From positions 8,145,082-8,209,081 of the forward strand of contig CM054118.1 of NCBI GenBank assembly GCA_028673005.1: 64,000 bases of DNA, written 5' to 3'. A program made the translations under genes and the position numbers. This DNA comes from Tanypteryx hageni. Lineage: Eukaryota > Arthropoda > Insecta > Odonata > Petaluridae. Below, piece after piece: positions 21,068 through 32,740 of this stretch; position 1 is the stretch's first letter; every line of letters begins with the position of its first letter. The notes under the pieces are model-generated. The model had not been told where the DNA came from, did no database searches, and worked only from the letters and a program-made list of their open reading frames with translations.

Positions 21068-23599
21068 TATCTGGTTCCACCTCACTGTTTATTATCGGAC
21101 GTCGGAAACATCGTAGACGACCTCGCTTACTTTTAGAAGGATAGAATTCTTTTATCTATTCGCTGAAGAGTTATGCGTTCGGTAAGATATTTTCTGAAAA
21201 ACGAAACCGATGGGAATAAAAGACTAAAAATACTTGATGCTCTATAAAAATTGTCTCCTTTGCGAATAATGTTTCGAATAACGGAGTGCCGCAAAAATAA
21301 GCTATTACGGATACCCTTTTAAGATACATTCCTTACTGCCGCAGAATATTTTGAGAAAATATGTCATGATATTTGACATGGGCTATTTGAGATCAAAAAC
21401 AAGGTTAAAAATAGTATGTATAAATATTTATATGAACCCATACTTAAGTTAATGGGTGTATATATTCCATCCTATCTACACTGACTATCATTGTGTCTCC
21501 TTCCTGTTCCACTCGAACTGCTTTTACCTAACCACTTCATTAACTGTTTGTGTTTATATATGTTTGTCTGCAACCATTATTTATTTATGTTTGTATCTGT
21601 ATTACTGTATAAACCTGGTAAAGATATTAGTGTACACGTGCAGAAAATTTGCAATTGCCATACCATTTCATTAACGAGAACAGTTTGTTCTATTAATACC
21701 ACGACACCTAATTGTAATTTTTTGTTTCTCTCTCCTGCCTACTCCACTGTCAATTATAAGGCATTTTATTCCCATCATTTGGGAAATAAATAATAAAAGC
21801 TAAATTTTCGAAGTTTTTATAAACTGCTTCATTAGCTAAGGTACACTTCTTCATTTTTCTCCCTGGAATTATTTCAATATCTCTCTCGAAAAGAATCAAA
21901 TATATTTTGTTCGCTCAGCTAAATATCCTCATTTTAATGCTATTTTAGTACGGTATTCATGCAGGAAAACTTTAACGTATAACTTAATCAGAGTACCTCT
22001 CACTTTGTGAAAAATAATTATAAGTATCACTAAAAAATATTGATGACTTGATAATGACTAAAGTTAAACGAAGTTATGATTTAAATATATTTTAACTTTG
22101 CTGAATATTACAAAAAGACTAATAAAATCAGGAACTCGCAAAAAATGTATTCATGAATAGCGTTCGATAAATTATCAATACGATACCCTTGCTAAAGTAT
22201 GAGGTGGAAGCACATTTTCTTCAAAATTTTGAGGTTCTGGTTTACTAGCCCCTTTGAGGTGGGAAGAGCCCGCACCGTTAGAATGCAGACCTTCACTAGA
22301 GACCTTCCCATCTGCGAAAACTTCATTCATCTTTAGCTTCAGTAGTTTGGCTATAATGCCATTTGATGGTTTCGAATAATCCGATTTTGAAGCAACCTAA
22401 CGAAAAATCTACGAGCTACTTGGAAAATTCATAGATAAATAAGAGCTATCTAATTCAAAAAGAATTGACCAAATATCTCTTCAAACAAAACAGTTGATTG
22501 TTTATATACAGACGGACAGACACATTGGGAAATTTTTAGCGTACTTTCCAGAATGGATATAGGATTATAGTTTCGTCGTTGTGTCTATCTGCCCGTCTCC
22601 CTCTATTAACTTTTGAACCAATAGACCGATTTTCATGAAACTTGGTGGAAATCTCTTGCTACTGGGGTCGAGCTCCTAAGGACAATTTTTGTTGCAAAGA
22701 TTGAAAGTCCTGGGTTCGATTCCAAAAATTATCCTTCTTAATTGATTTACATGGGAAATCTGAAATCCATCGCAGGGTAATTTTCTCTTGCACATTAAAT
22801 ATCTCATAAATGTAATATCGGAGTGGGATTTGTACTACTCTCTGAGGAAACGAACGGAGATTCTAATTTGTATCTTACAATTTTTCTTATCGATAGTATT
22901 TCCTCAAATTTCGCGTAAATACTGGCGTTTTTGCAATTGTAATCACTCATTACGAAAGTGTTGCCATTGCAACGACTATTGTTGGACTTTGATTCGGCAT
23001 CATCCAGTACATTCATGCATTATTTTTGCCACACAAATGCGCGTAATCAATTTAGCTTTCCGTTCGAATGTATCTGTTATATTTTATAACCCTAAATTAT
23101 GAAATTTGGAAACATAAGGAGCAACTCGTCCGCAGTGACTTAAGGCTACTAAAGCCAATATAAGTATTAAATAAATAATTATGTGGAAGGTAGGCATCAT
23201 AAGTTCCGTTCGGATCATTTTGTTTATTTTACGAAAACGTGTTAAAATGTACTTCATTAAATATTATCTGCTAATATTTTCGAAATACTTAATTATTTGA
23301 AGTATTGTACAATACTTTCATTATATAAGAATAATATCATATATATAGAATGAAATAGCTTGGTTTAAGAAAAAATGAAACGTATAACGGTAGCAGTTTC
23401 ATCAATTTTGGCTTTGAATAACTGTGGACCATGCTTATTCTTAAAACAAATCCCACGACCTATACTGACATAGCTATCAATTATAGTTAGGGAAATGTAA
23501 GCGTATATTTCATTTTCTATTTGTTTTAAAAGGGAATGAATAAATAAATATCGCATGGGCATTATGGAAAGAAATATAAAAGAAAAATAATACAATCTT
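21068..23599. other. AT-rich sequence with possible Helitron-type repeat debris
   Basis: No gene recognised. At 22615-22660 the phrase GACCGATTTTCATGAAACTT, and at 22711-22723 a tRNA T-arm-like GGGTTCGATTCC, resemble pieces of dispersed repeats elsewhere in the window (28181-28260, 46251-46276, 57619-57637). Other short open frames are not supportable. Confidence 0.5.
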
Positions 23600-25260
23600 T
23601 ATCCGGTATTATAAGCACTCGAGTGAATGAGTGATTTTCATTTTAGTTTTAATGCACCATGTTTTATGCGTATTAACTCTCTATACAGAAATATTTTCAT
23701 TTTCGCTGAGTGTTATTGAACAAAAAATGTCATATTTATCGGATGCAACCTCATTTTTAAATCATTTTTTGGAAAAAAATACAAAGTTTTTCATTGGCAA
23801 CGATGACTCACAGTTGAATAATCTAAGTAAATAGACCTTAATTGTATTAGTTTTCTATTCCGTGCACGAAATGTTGTTGAAAAGACAGTCAAATAAAAAG
23901 GTAATTGAGAATAATATTAGCGTTTTGAATGAAACTGAATATTTACTGTGGAAAAAAACCTTCAGAAATACGTTCTTTGATACTTTGAAAAACTCCTCTT
24001 ACAAAAATCCAATAAATTACATTAAATCATTGGAAATATTACAGAAATATTAAGCATTTCCAAAATGAATAATTTTATACTTTGTGCCCCTTATGGAGTA
24101 CTACTACACGTATTTATAAGTATGAGGGACTACTACTCCGATTTAGCCGTAATCACCCTATCGCACTGCAGAAAGAGCCGAAAATTTAATTAAAATCAAT
24201 TAATGCGCATTCTATATAATTAATGGTAAATATTTTCATTTCAGAAATCTGGATAAATATGTCTGCGGCTTCAATACCTAATATTATCCAACACGAACTA
24301 TTTTTTTAAAGGTCGAGAGAGAATCACTGTACACAATGTGCTTATCTGAAAAAGCGTACAACAAACTAAAGGTTCGATTGGATGACAGGAGTAAAAAATA
24401 TGATGATCCTATTTTAGAAAAAATTCCAAACTGTATTACTTTAAAGACTGAAGGCGAAGGAATTGATTACTAAGCACATTAATTGATATAAAAAAATGGC
24501 TGCTAGATAATAATAACAATTTATCCCACTAGAAACTTCCTTTAAACGTTGGGAAGAAAAACAAATTTCGAATTATTGCCGTAGTAGCGAGACGCCGAAG
24601 TAACTGGCTTCAATGTGAAAGAAACATTCGCAGATAAATTATAAAATTTATAAATTCCGAATTACATAATAAAGTCGACTTACTTATAGCAACAAAAAAA
24701 ATAAATAGATTGAATGCACTTTACCTCAGTAAAACAACGATAAAAATATATTTCTCTCTGCAACACACGCTAATTTGGGATGAATTTTCTTGATGTTTAA
24801 CTTTTTCCAGAAACCACAAACATTTTCCTAAAAAATCCGCGAAAATTTTTTTAAAGTGTTTATGGCAAAAATGGATTAAATATTGTAAGCCAACAGATGA
24901 TTTTTATTTTTCTATCGTCCTTTATAAACAGAATTAAAAATTTTCTTTCGCCAACTTTGGTTGGTTTTGTCATGGATTAAAAATCATCGTTTAAAATAAA
25001 GGGGGAAGGAAAACATTAATCGAGTGGTATTATTTATTTATTATATTTTATTGAGATTTTAATTACCTCCCCACGAGTTCCGCCGCCAAATTAATTTGAT
25101 TCCTACCTTTTCTTATGTAAGAACTGATAAATATGATGAAGAACGTCGCAAAATGGAGTATAATAAAAATAAAAGTAAAGCTCGCTTTAATTATTTTTGT
25201 TTATCGTAAATTTTCCGTGAATTAGCGTACCACTTCAAACCTCTCCGCGTGCAACCTTGG
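23600..25260. other. AT-rich sequence left of a hAT terminus; no transposase recognised
   Basis: Short plus-strand frames (23631-23834, 23862-24053) are consecutive and could be a decayed coding region of the hAT element ending at 25289. I cannot identify a transposase motif in them, so no gene is called. Confidence 0.4.
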
Positions 25261-25289
25261 ACACGCGTGCCATAGGCTGTCGACCCCTG
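25261..25289. mobile_element. hAT-type right terminal repeat
   Basis: Read inward on the minus strand it is CAGGGGTCGACAGCCTATGG followed by CACGCGTGT. This closely resembles the CAGGGGTCGGCAACC...GCACGCGTGCC terminus of many animal hAT elements. I did not find the matching left end in the window, so only the terminus is called. Confidence 0.55.
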
Positions 25290-26445
25290 AACTATAGTGA
25301 AACCAACAACAATATAACTGAAACGCCACGATTTCCACCACGCGACAAAAAATGTAAGCAAATCTAAAAGAGGAGGGATAAGAGATTGGCCGTATAAAAC
25401 GAGGGAAACTTATTGTTTCGACCTTACTTTTTTAATAAAGAGGGGAAGACATACTTTGGAAGCGGCCACCGCTGCTTTATTCTTCCTTCCCGGCCCATCC
25501 CTCTCTCTGTCTCTCTCTCTCTCTCGCCAATCCCTTCCTTCCAACCAAAACGGCGCGCATAGTGCCTCGCCATCACGCACGCACCAAATCCTCCATTATT
25601 TATAGACTACCCTTCTGCCACGAAGAGATTGCTAATAAAAACTCCTGTCGCGTCCTGTCTGCTTTGAGGAAGAGAGAAAGGAAAAATGGGAAGGATATAT
25701 ATGTGTGTGTGTGTGTATATATCCACCATATACGCGCCAAATCGCATACGTACCCATACGCAAAAGCGTAGGTTACCATAGAAACCCTCACACGCACAAT
25801 TTATCGTCTTAATATTTGCTCTCCAAACCCGTTTCAGCTAGTGGGCGTTCGAGATCCAGACGACAAACTTTAAGCCCCTTAATAAAAAAGACTAGAGGTT
25901 TTTTGGAGGGTATGGAATTTTTTCAGAGGCTTGGCGAGCGTTGATATTATAAATTGGATTGAAATACTGATGCTGATCTTCCATTCAGCCGAATAAAGTG
26001 TAGAAAATAAGCGGGGAAAAACATCGAAGAATAACTCTTTACGTCGCTTCCCGAAAATTCCGTTTAAATTCTCGCAGTTATTCATATTTCTTGTTCAAAG
26101 AAAATAACGATGCATTTTAAAATCTACCCGTATATTCTTTTTCTTGCATTTTCATTTTACCACTTTCCTAAGAGTTGAATTAAAGAAGTAATGTACCTAT
26201 GAATAACTAGCACAATTCCATTCAAATATGACTGGTAGTATGCGAGAATTAAGTATTAAACTAAAATAAAATTTAAATAAAAAGTTAATGAAACCAACTT
26301 TTATATGCACTCAAAAGTAACCAATGAGTATAAAATCTACATAATTGAATGTTTCAGAAAGTAAAAACAGTTATGGGCATATAAAAGTTGTGTGGCAAGG
26401 ACATTTAAAATGTAATTTGCCGAAAGTGATAGATTTCGGGTCAAT
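25290..26445. other. no gene recognised
   Basis: Mixed sequence with a CT microsatellite at 25500-25525 and a GT run at 25702-25716. I see nothing coding that can be supported. Confidence 0.55.
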
Positions 26446-26468
26446 GTCCCGGCGGGGCGAGTTTAGGT

Positions 26469-26946
26469 TCGTCACATTGACCAATTTTATCTGAGGAAAA
26501 TGTAACTCGATACGTCACGTCCATATTTTTCTGACCGCAGCTCTATTCGTCACGCTTAGATGTGGCCAGGGAAGGGCAATTTGAATTTCGGGAACATTCT
26601 ACTCGGCCCCACCGGGTTGGGTAAGTTAGGTGAATTGTTTTTGGTTCCTACTCATGTTCACTGTGTTCACCCCTCTGGTTGGATTGTCTAGCGTTCATCA
26701 TAATATATTTCACCGTTTTTCCTCGTAGAATGTTTTACATACTCGTACTTGTACTTTCCCACTATGACACCTGAACCACGTTCGGACGAAACGACCTTAA
26801 TTAACATGACGTTAGTGACAAGTGACGGATCGAGCTGTACTGATTGGAAGGGACGTGACGAATCGAGCTGCACTGTTTGGGGTAAACAAGTGACGAATCG
26901 AGCTTCGACCCTTGGGATCACAAACAATAGCGAGTGACGAATCGAT
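26469..26946. repeat. cluster of GTGACGAATCGAGCT-like motifs
   Basis: GTGACGAATCGAGCT or close variants occur on the plus strand at about 26821, 26850, 26890 and 26934, spaced 30-45 bp. Inverted TTCGTCAC/ACGTCAC forms occur at about 26470, 26513 and 26548. The spacing is irregular, so this is not a simple tandem repeat. It could be the subterminal repeat zone of a DNA transposon or a protein-binding cluster; neither is shown. Confidence 0.5.
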
Positions 26947-26959
26947 GCATGTGTATGGC

Positions 26960-27420
26960 CAGCGCCGTAACTAGCTGTTTTAGCACCCTGGGCAAACTAC
27001 CAAATATGCACCCCTTCATGAAAAATTCTCTAATACCTATATTTTTTACTATATGGATTTTGGGGTGAACAATTATTAAATAAAAATAAACTATAAAATA
27101 TGTAATTTCTCACTATGAATGTACATAATTTAAATACATAATTATAAATATAATTTCATACACAATTTAAATACAAAAGTATAAATATTTTAATATTAAA
27201 GAGTTATTCTACGTGATTTTAATGCAGCAAACTCGTCAGTAACATCATCGAAATTTATAGTTTCTGCTATGCGTAATGTCTGGAACAAATATAGTAGTGA
27301 AATCGCTCTTTTTCTTGTGCTATGAAACCTCTCACAACTTACTATTAACAAATTTCGCACCTCTTCTTTAGTTGCACCCGGGGCAGATGCCCCGCTTGCC
27401 CCACCCTAATTACGCCACTG
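26960..27420. mobile_element. MITE with 8-bp target duplication
   Basis: A 461-bp non-coding element. The left terminus is CAGCGCCGTAACTAG and the reverse-complemented right terminus CAGTGGCGTAATTAG. The flanking 8-mers are TGTATGGC (26952-26959) and TGTATGAC (27421-27428), differing by one base, so a true 8-bp duplication is likely. An 8-bp duplication with CAG...CTG ends fits hAT-like elements. It is AT-rich inside, with CACCCTGGGCA and GGGGCAGATGCCCC near the ends. Confidence 0.75.
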
Positions 27421-27485
27421 TGTATGACCGTCTCGGCGCACGGTGGTATGGAGGATTAAAGAGGAGAGTGCGTAGCGCGAATGAG

Positions 27486-27721
27486 AGGTTGAAGGGGTGG
27501 GAAAGAGGGGAGGGAGCTGGGAGGGAGAGGGGAGGGAGAGGGGAGGGAGAGGGGAGGGAGAGGGGAGGGAGAGGGGAGGGAGAGGGGAGGGAGAGGGAGA
27601 GGGGAGGGAGAGGGGAGGGAGAGGGGAGGGAGAGGAGAGGGGAGGGAGAGGGGAGGGAGAGGGGAGGGAGAGGGGAGGGAGAGGGGAGGGAGAGGGGAGG
27701 GAGAGGGGAGGGAGAGGGGAG
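27486..27721 (+). repeat. 11-bp polypurine minisatellite
   Basis: About 20 near-perfect units of AGAGGGGAGGG, with a few 6- and 5-bp slips around 27590 and 27635. It directly abuts the GATA-type 3' tail of the antisense LINE L1a fragment. The G-runs make it a G-quadruplex candidate. Confidence 0.95.
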
Positions 27722-27880
27722 GAAGATAGATAGATAGATAATCCGGGCGAAATTTAGACCAGAAGGTCCATTCTTACATTTAACCCTTCGTCAATATAAT
27801 AAATACAAGAAAAAGAATAAAATAAGGTATAACAAAATACATTATATAAACATTATGTACCTAAATCATACAAATTAAAA
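27722..27880 (-). mobile_element. LINE L1a copy 3, 3' end only
   Basis: The reverse complement of the last 150 bp or so of L1a: AGATAGATAGATAATC tail, GGGCGAAATTTAGACC, then ACCCTTCGTCAATATAAT. It matches copy 2 (about 38485-38634) closely, apart from an 8-9 bp deletion after the tail and a few substitutions. It is severely 5'-truncated. In sense orientation its 3' tail is followed by a pure pyrimidine tract (27486-27721 read in reverse). Confidence 0.88.
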
Positions 27881-28559
27881 ATTGATTTTTCAAGGTGCAA
27901 GGTTTATTTCTTTCATTCATTAAAATATGTAAATATGGACCAAATTTCTCCATTTTTTTATGAAGGCTAAAATTATAAAATATTTTTGCAATGTTTAGAT
28001 GTTATACGGAAGATTTTGTCAGAAACACGCATTTCTTTTAGAAACGTTACGGCTTTTTCGTACTCTATTAAGTCTTCAAATAGACGAAAGAATTGTCGTC
28101 TTTATATAAATTCATCAATGTCTGTCCGTCTGTCCCCTCTTGTATCTCTTTAATAGTTTGTCATAGAGAAATGATGTAAACACCATTTTGTTTCTGCCTA
28201 CTAGGAGACCCCGGAAAAACTATTTTTGTTTACGGAAATGACCCAAGTTTGACTCCAGGAGACATTTAAATAATTCTATATTAAAAAGTACACTAGTTTG
28301 GGAAAAAGTACAAATTATGCGTAAAAATGTAACTGACATGAAAATTCAAATTCAACATTTTATCAGTTTTCTTTGCTTAAAATTTCAATTTCAAAAGGGC
28401 TGAAAGAAACGAATAATGACTGGATTCCCTTGTTACTGTCGGTGTTCAGTTTTTTCCGAAATTGAATTTCAAGAGCAGACCTCGGAAATTGAAAAATTAT
28501 GCAGCTTTTAAAAAAATTCCCCTAACCCCTAGTTATAAGGAGGTTTCTCTTTGTCATTT
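27881..28559. other. no gene; possible old repeat debris
   Basis: It contains GTCTGTCCGTCTGTCC (28122-28137) and an ACCCCGGA / CAAGTTTGACTCCAGG pair (28208-28258). These words also occur near 46251-46276 and other repeat remnants. No coding is supported. Confidence 0.5.
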
Positions 28560-29170
28560 TTAGTGCTTTTCTTCATTGCTAGAAAGTACTGTTATCTTCG
28601 TGATGTCCGTCCGTACGCATATATTAGGTAAGAATTGGCATAACCGATTTCAACCAAATTTGGGACGAAAATTAATCACAAAAAATCAAGACCTAAGTGA
28701 CATATTTGAACCGAAACAACTTAGCAGGGGTGCCACAATTGCAATGTTTAACTTTTCGGTAATTGTGAATTTGGAAGGAATTGGCAGAACAGATTTCAGG
28801 AAAATTTTGTATGAAGGTGTGCAACATAAAAAAACAAAATCAGCATGTTTTGTGTAGATATAGAAATCAGGGCTGCCATAATCAAAGTTATAAAAAACAT
28901 TTTTACACGTATTTGTGTAGGATTGTCATTAACAATTTTAACGAAATTTAGTATTTATAATGCTACGTATATACTAAACCATAATATCATATTTGGACCG
29001 GATCAGCCAAACAGTGGTGCCACAATTTCAAATTAAACTATTTTAGTAATAATGGATTTGGATGGAATTGGATGGGCGTATTTCAACTAAATTTTGCACA
29101 TAAGATTCGTACAACATATCGTAATGAAATCAAGACGTTAAAAGCGGAGATCAGGAGCAGGGCTACCACA
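28560..29170 (+). repeat. dispersed repeat D, copy 1
   Basis: It begins TTTTTAGTGCTTTTC and runs through GTGATGTCCGTCCGTACGCA, AAGAATTGGC and GATTTCAACNAAATTTGG. The same order of blocks occurs at 61274-61640. Within this copy, the GGATTTGGAT/GAATTTGGAAG block and the RCCACAATT block recur about every 250-300 bp, so it may contain two or three diverged internal units. It is non-coding, and the class is unknown. Confidence 0.7.
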
Positions 29171-32080
29171 CTAAAAAGTTAAATGATAATTCTTTTACAC
29201 GTATTTATTGAGAACTGACCATATGGATTTTAACCATTAATATTATATTTCAACCCTGAAGACTAAACAGGACTACTGCCATATCAAAATTAGTATTTGT
29301 CTGTAACTATGAATTTGGAAGATATTGCCTGAACGGATTTAAAAGAAATTTCGTTTGTAGGGCGAGTATAGAATGAGGAAACGAAACGAATATGTTTAGA
29401 ATGGATCTAAAATGCAGGACTTATTTTCACGTTTATTGTGCAATATGCGTAAAAATAATTTTCTGATTTCAAAGCCAATACATACGATTATACTAGGGCG
29501 AATTTGACGAAAAGCACTTCTGTACCACCGGAAATCTAAATACTTGTTTAATGTAGCTTTTTGTTTGCCTTTCCGTAACATAATGGAACATTGGAAAGAA
29601 TATTTTCACAAATAAATGTTCTGTGGTCTGATAAACGAAATCGTCTGTATATAAAACCAATCGATTCCATTTTGTTATGTAATTTAACTTACATTTGAAC
29701 TGATAAGATTTTTATGAGATGATAAATAATTTGATTAACTATGAAATATGACTAAAAACCCTTTGGCTACTTTATTGTACAACTGTTAAATCATTCATGA
29801 AATATTTAAATTAATTTGCAATTAATATAAATAAAAGTTTACTTCATTTCTAAACGTTTTTATTTCAAATATAAAGCATAGAACATCTCAAAATAGCAAA
29901 ATTCCCTTCGCCCCGTTTCTCATTTTTTCAAAAAGTCCCGGATTTTCCCCTTCAAAACTCATTTTTCCAGTTTGTGACGATCAGCAACTGAATGCCCTAT
30001 TCACATGGGGTCTCCCATCACAGCATAAACTGGAACATATGGATGGTTGCGATAAATATGGTAATAAAGTTGGTTGAACTTGACCATTGATCTTTAAAAT
30101 CTATTATTTTTATAGCATTCAAGGGGCCTGCAAAAATTTAATATCACTTTTTTATATTTCAAGCGCAAAAATCAAGAGGGATGACATTAAAACACATGGC
30201 GGCTGGAATGAGAACATTATAGTGTCATGTAGCCTCGTGATACATAAGAGCGTTTAAATGTTGCAGAAACCGCGGAAAGCAAACCCATTGGGTTGGTACC
30301 TTTGAGTGAAAAATATCAACTTCCTTAATGTTTGCCGTTGAAAGCCGTTTAAAAGACGTGCATAGTCGAGGAACTACGTACATTGTTAAACAGGGATGTA
30401 TTCTCATCAGATATGCATAAATATGTTTTGATTAATTCGTTCTTAATCTTTCCTGCGGTCAGGGGATACCCCGCTGGGAAGGGTGAGCTCGGGCGTCGTG
30501 GAAGGGTTCGCACAGCCGAGGACTTGAGGTATCTCGCGTTCTAATAACGGTCCAAGGGATTGACCGCCGCAAAGTCCCCGTGCATCTACTTTTAACCAAA
30601 GAAACAATTTTAAAGCATTACTAACATAAAACTTTGAAAATAATTGTTGTGTATCATTATTTTCCTCTCTAAGATGACTTTTAAAAATGCAGATGTCCGA
30701 CTGACTTCGCAAATTTTTTGCGAGTACAACTATTATATGTACTTATGTAATGCAGTATGGAAACCTTCGAGTTAAAAGTTTCAGGATTTCCGTTTAATCA
30801 AAATTCCTGTTTCTCGAAAAACCCGGTTATTCGGTATCCGGTTAATCAGAAATTTACTGTAATTGCAAATATTGGATTTATGTTTTCTTATTTCAAAATC
30901 CTTTCCTAGGGGATTATAAAAATAACATTCACATTCAAGTGAATGTTCAAAAAAAAACAATTTCCATTAATAATGAATACACTGGTGTCCCATTGAAGAA
31001 CAACAATTTATTTTCCCAAGTATATGACTTTTTTTCAACCAAATAAGCTCTTTTATCTAGTCGTCTTACCTTCTGTTTTTTCTTCCATTTCATACGGAAG
31101 GGCCACGATAAAACAGCCGGGTTTTATATCGTTATATTTTTTAATCCATTTCCTGTAGTAAAGACCTCTCATGACACTGTAATTGGGTATTAAACTCAAA
31201 CAATATTTTTCCCCTTCTCGCTCTAATAGGTTCGCAATTAGGTGGAGTGAAAATAAAAGTAGAATAACATCAAAATCCAGGTCACGAAACTGGAGCACGG
31301 ATTCATTGTGATGAAAACGTGAATTTGCAATGCCGCGGAAGGAAAATCCAAAATCTAGAAATGATATGAATTTTTATAAGCGAAGTTACGATTTATTTAT
31401 TTATATTTATTTATGTTACCTTTTACGCATTTGGCATATACACACCGCAAAAAGCGCCGAATAATTAGCGATTTTTTTATTTTCATGTAATAATCAAAGT
31501 ATGTATCAGAGTACGGAGAGAGAATAATAGCCAATGCAAAGGACGATAGAGAAAACGCACGCGCGCACACACGCACACGACCTGATCGAAAACCTTTTCT
31601 TCTTAAATAAGAACACGGACTAAGGAGCCAATAAAGGTGAGTGCATATAGGTCAAGGTGAGAGTAGAACGGAAGAGAAAAAATAAATAGACCGAGCAATT
31701 ACATTAGTCAAGTGAGACGGGAGGAGGAGGTCAGTATCTCTCCGTAGGGAACGAAGCACGTAAGAATGGCGGAAGGAAAGGGGGAAATAAACACCGAGGT
31801 ACTTCCGCGAGTGTTTTGTTTTTTCAGAGCTCGTTTACGACGGTTGGAACCGCGGAGAAGCAACGTACACACATCTGCGGTACCGCCGCAGGAAACGATC
31901 CCGCAGACGTTTAAAAAAAAGACGTCGAGTGCCTCCCTCTAGGGATTGCTTCACAAACGTGTACACACACACACACACTATCTTGCGCAATAATTCGTTG
32001 GAATTGATCGGAAAACGGATGGATGTCAGCTCTCTCTCTCTTTCCCTTCCTCCCTCTCTCTCTCCTTCTCTTCCTCTCAC
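29171..32080. other. no gene recognised
   Basis: Mostly AT-rich unique sequence. A GC-richer island at 30450-30590 has no identifiable RNA or protein signature. At 30818-30862 the sequence CGGTTAATCAGAAATTTACTGTA resembles a Tc/pogo-type terminus reading outward, but no partner end was found. 31930-31980 holds a CA microsatellite. The GC-richer stretch 31730-31930 may be the unique flank of the LINE insertion. Confidence 0.5.
32029..32080. repeat. CT-rich tract at the 5' flank of LINE L1a copy 2
   Basis: A run of CTCTCT/CCTTCC sequence of about 50 bp ends just before the presumed LINE 5' end. A matching pyrimidine tract follows the LINE 3' tail at 38635. It could alternatively be part of the LINE 5' UTR, which no other copy in the window preserves. 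Confidence 0.8.
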
Positions 32081-32128
32081 TGTTTTACGGTCGCTCCGCT
32101 CTTCTCAACTTACACTCTCTCCGCTGCG

Positions 32129-32740
32129 ATGGCCCCGAAAAACAACCCCGCGAAGAAGGACTTGGAGACGGACAATAGTGATATCCGCTCAATGATTGAG
32201 ACGGTGATGTCCTCTGTTTCATCATTTAAAGAAGAACTAAAGGTAGTGAAAGACCAAGAGGGCTCCAAAAACAGGGAATCACTAATATCGCTTGAGGAAC
32301 GGTTCGATGCCTTTCACCAAAAAATTCTTGGCGATATGAAAATCATTTTGAGACGTCTAGATGAGCTCAGCAGTCGGCAGGAGGACTTCGACAACCGACT
32401 TGATGCCCTTGAGCAATACTCAAGACGTACGTGCCTACTGATCCATGGCATCCAGGAGAACGAGCGCGAAGACTGCTTACAAATCGCCGCTGAGTTTTTC
32501 AAAATCCGCCTAAAAACGGAAGTCTCTCCTACTATGCTCTCCCGCGCACATCGTATCGGGCCGCCTAGAAGAAACTCAGATTTTCCCCGACCTATCATCG
32601 TGCGCTTCCTGTCCTACCAAGATAGAGAGAAAGTATGGCGTAAAAAACGGGAGCTGAAGGGGTCCTCGTTTCTTGTCACCGAGTCCCTCACACAAAAACG
32701 GAAAAGTCTCCTTCTTTCCGCCAAGGAAATCGCCGGCCAA
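32129..32740 (+). pseudogene. LINE ORF1 (coiled coil plus RRM-like), interrupted
   Basis: ORF1 proteins of LINEs bind element RNA and form the RNP. Here a basic N-terminus (MAPKNNPAKKDLE) is followed by a heptad-rich coiled coil (about residues 20-95, e.g. LISLEERFDAFHQKIL, LSSRQEDFDNRLDALEQ). After it comes an RRM-like core with RRTCLLIHGI, RAHRIG and RPIIVRFLSYQDREKVW (about 105-175), as in L1/CR1-type ORF1s. The last authentic residues are SAKEIAGQ near 32740. After that the sequence is the tail of an inserted antisense LINE, so the C-terminus is lost. The ATG is preceded by about 50 bp of UTR after the CT tract. Confidence 0.85.

Noticed and set aside
22690..22730. Possible tRNA gene from a T-arm-like word
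   Set aside because: There is no acceptor stem, D-arm or anticodon arm at the right distance. It is kept only as a repeat observation.
27372..27737. Open frames over the 11-bp minisatellite
   Set aside because: They are RGEGEGRERGG-type repeats produced by the tandem DNA and share no coding signal with anything else.
30450..30590. Possible rRNA or structural RNA fragment
   Set aside because: It is GC-rich compared with its flanks, but I could not match any rRNA, snRNA or tRNA landmark.
30818..30862. Possible Tc/pogo terminal repeat
   Set aside because: The outward-reading end is suggestive (ends in TACTGTA), but no partner end or transposase is nearby.
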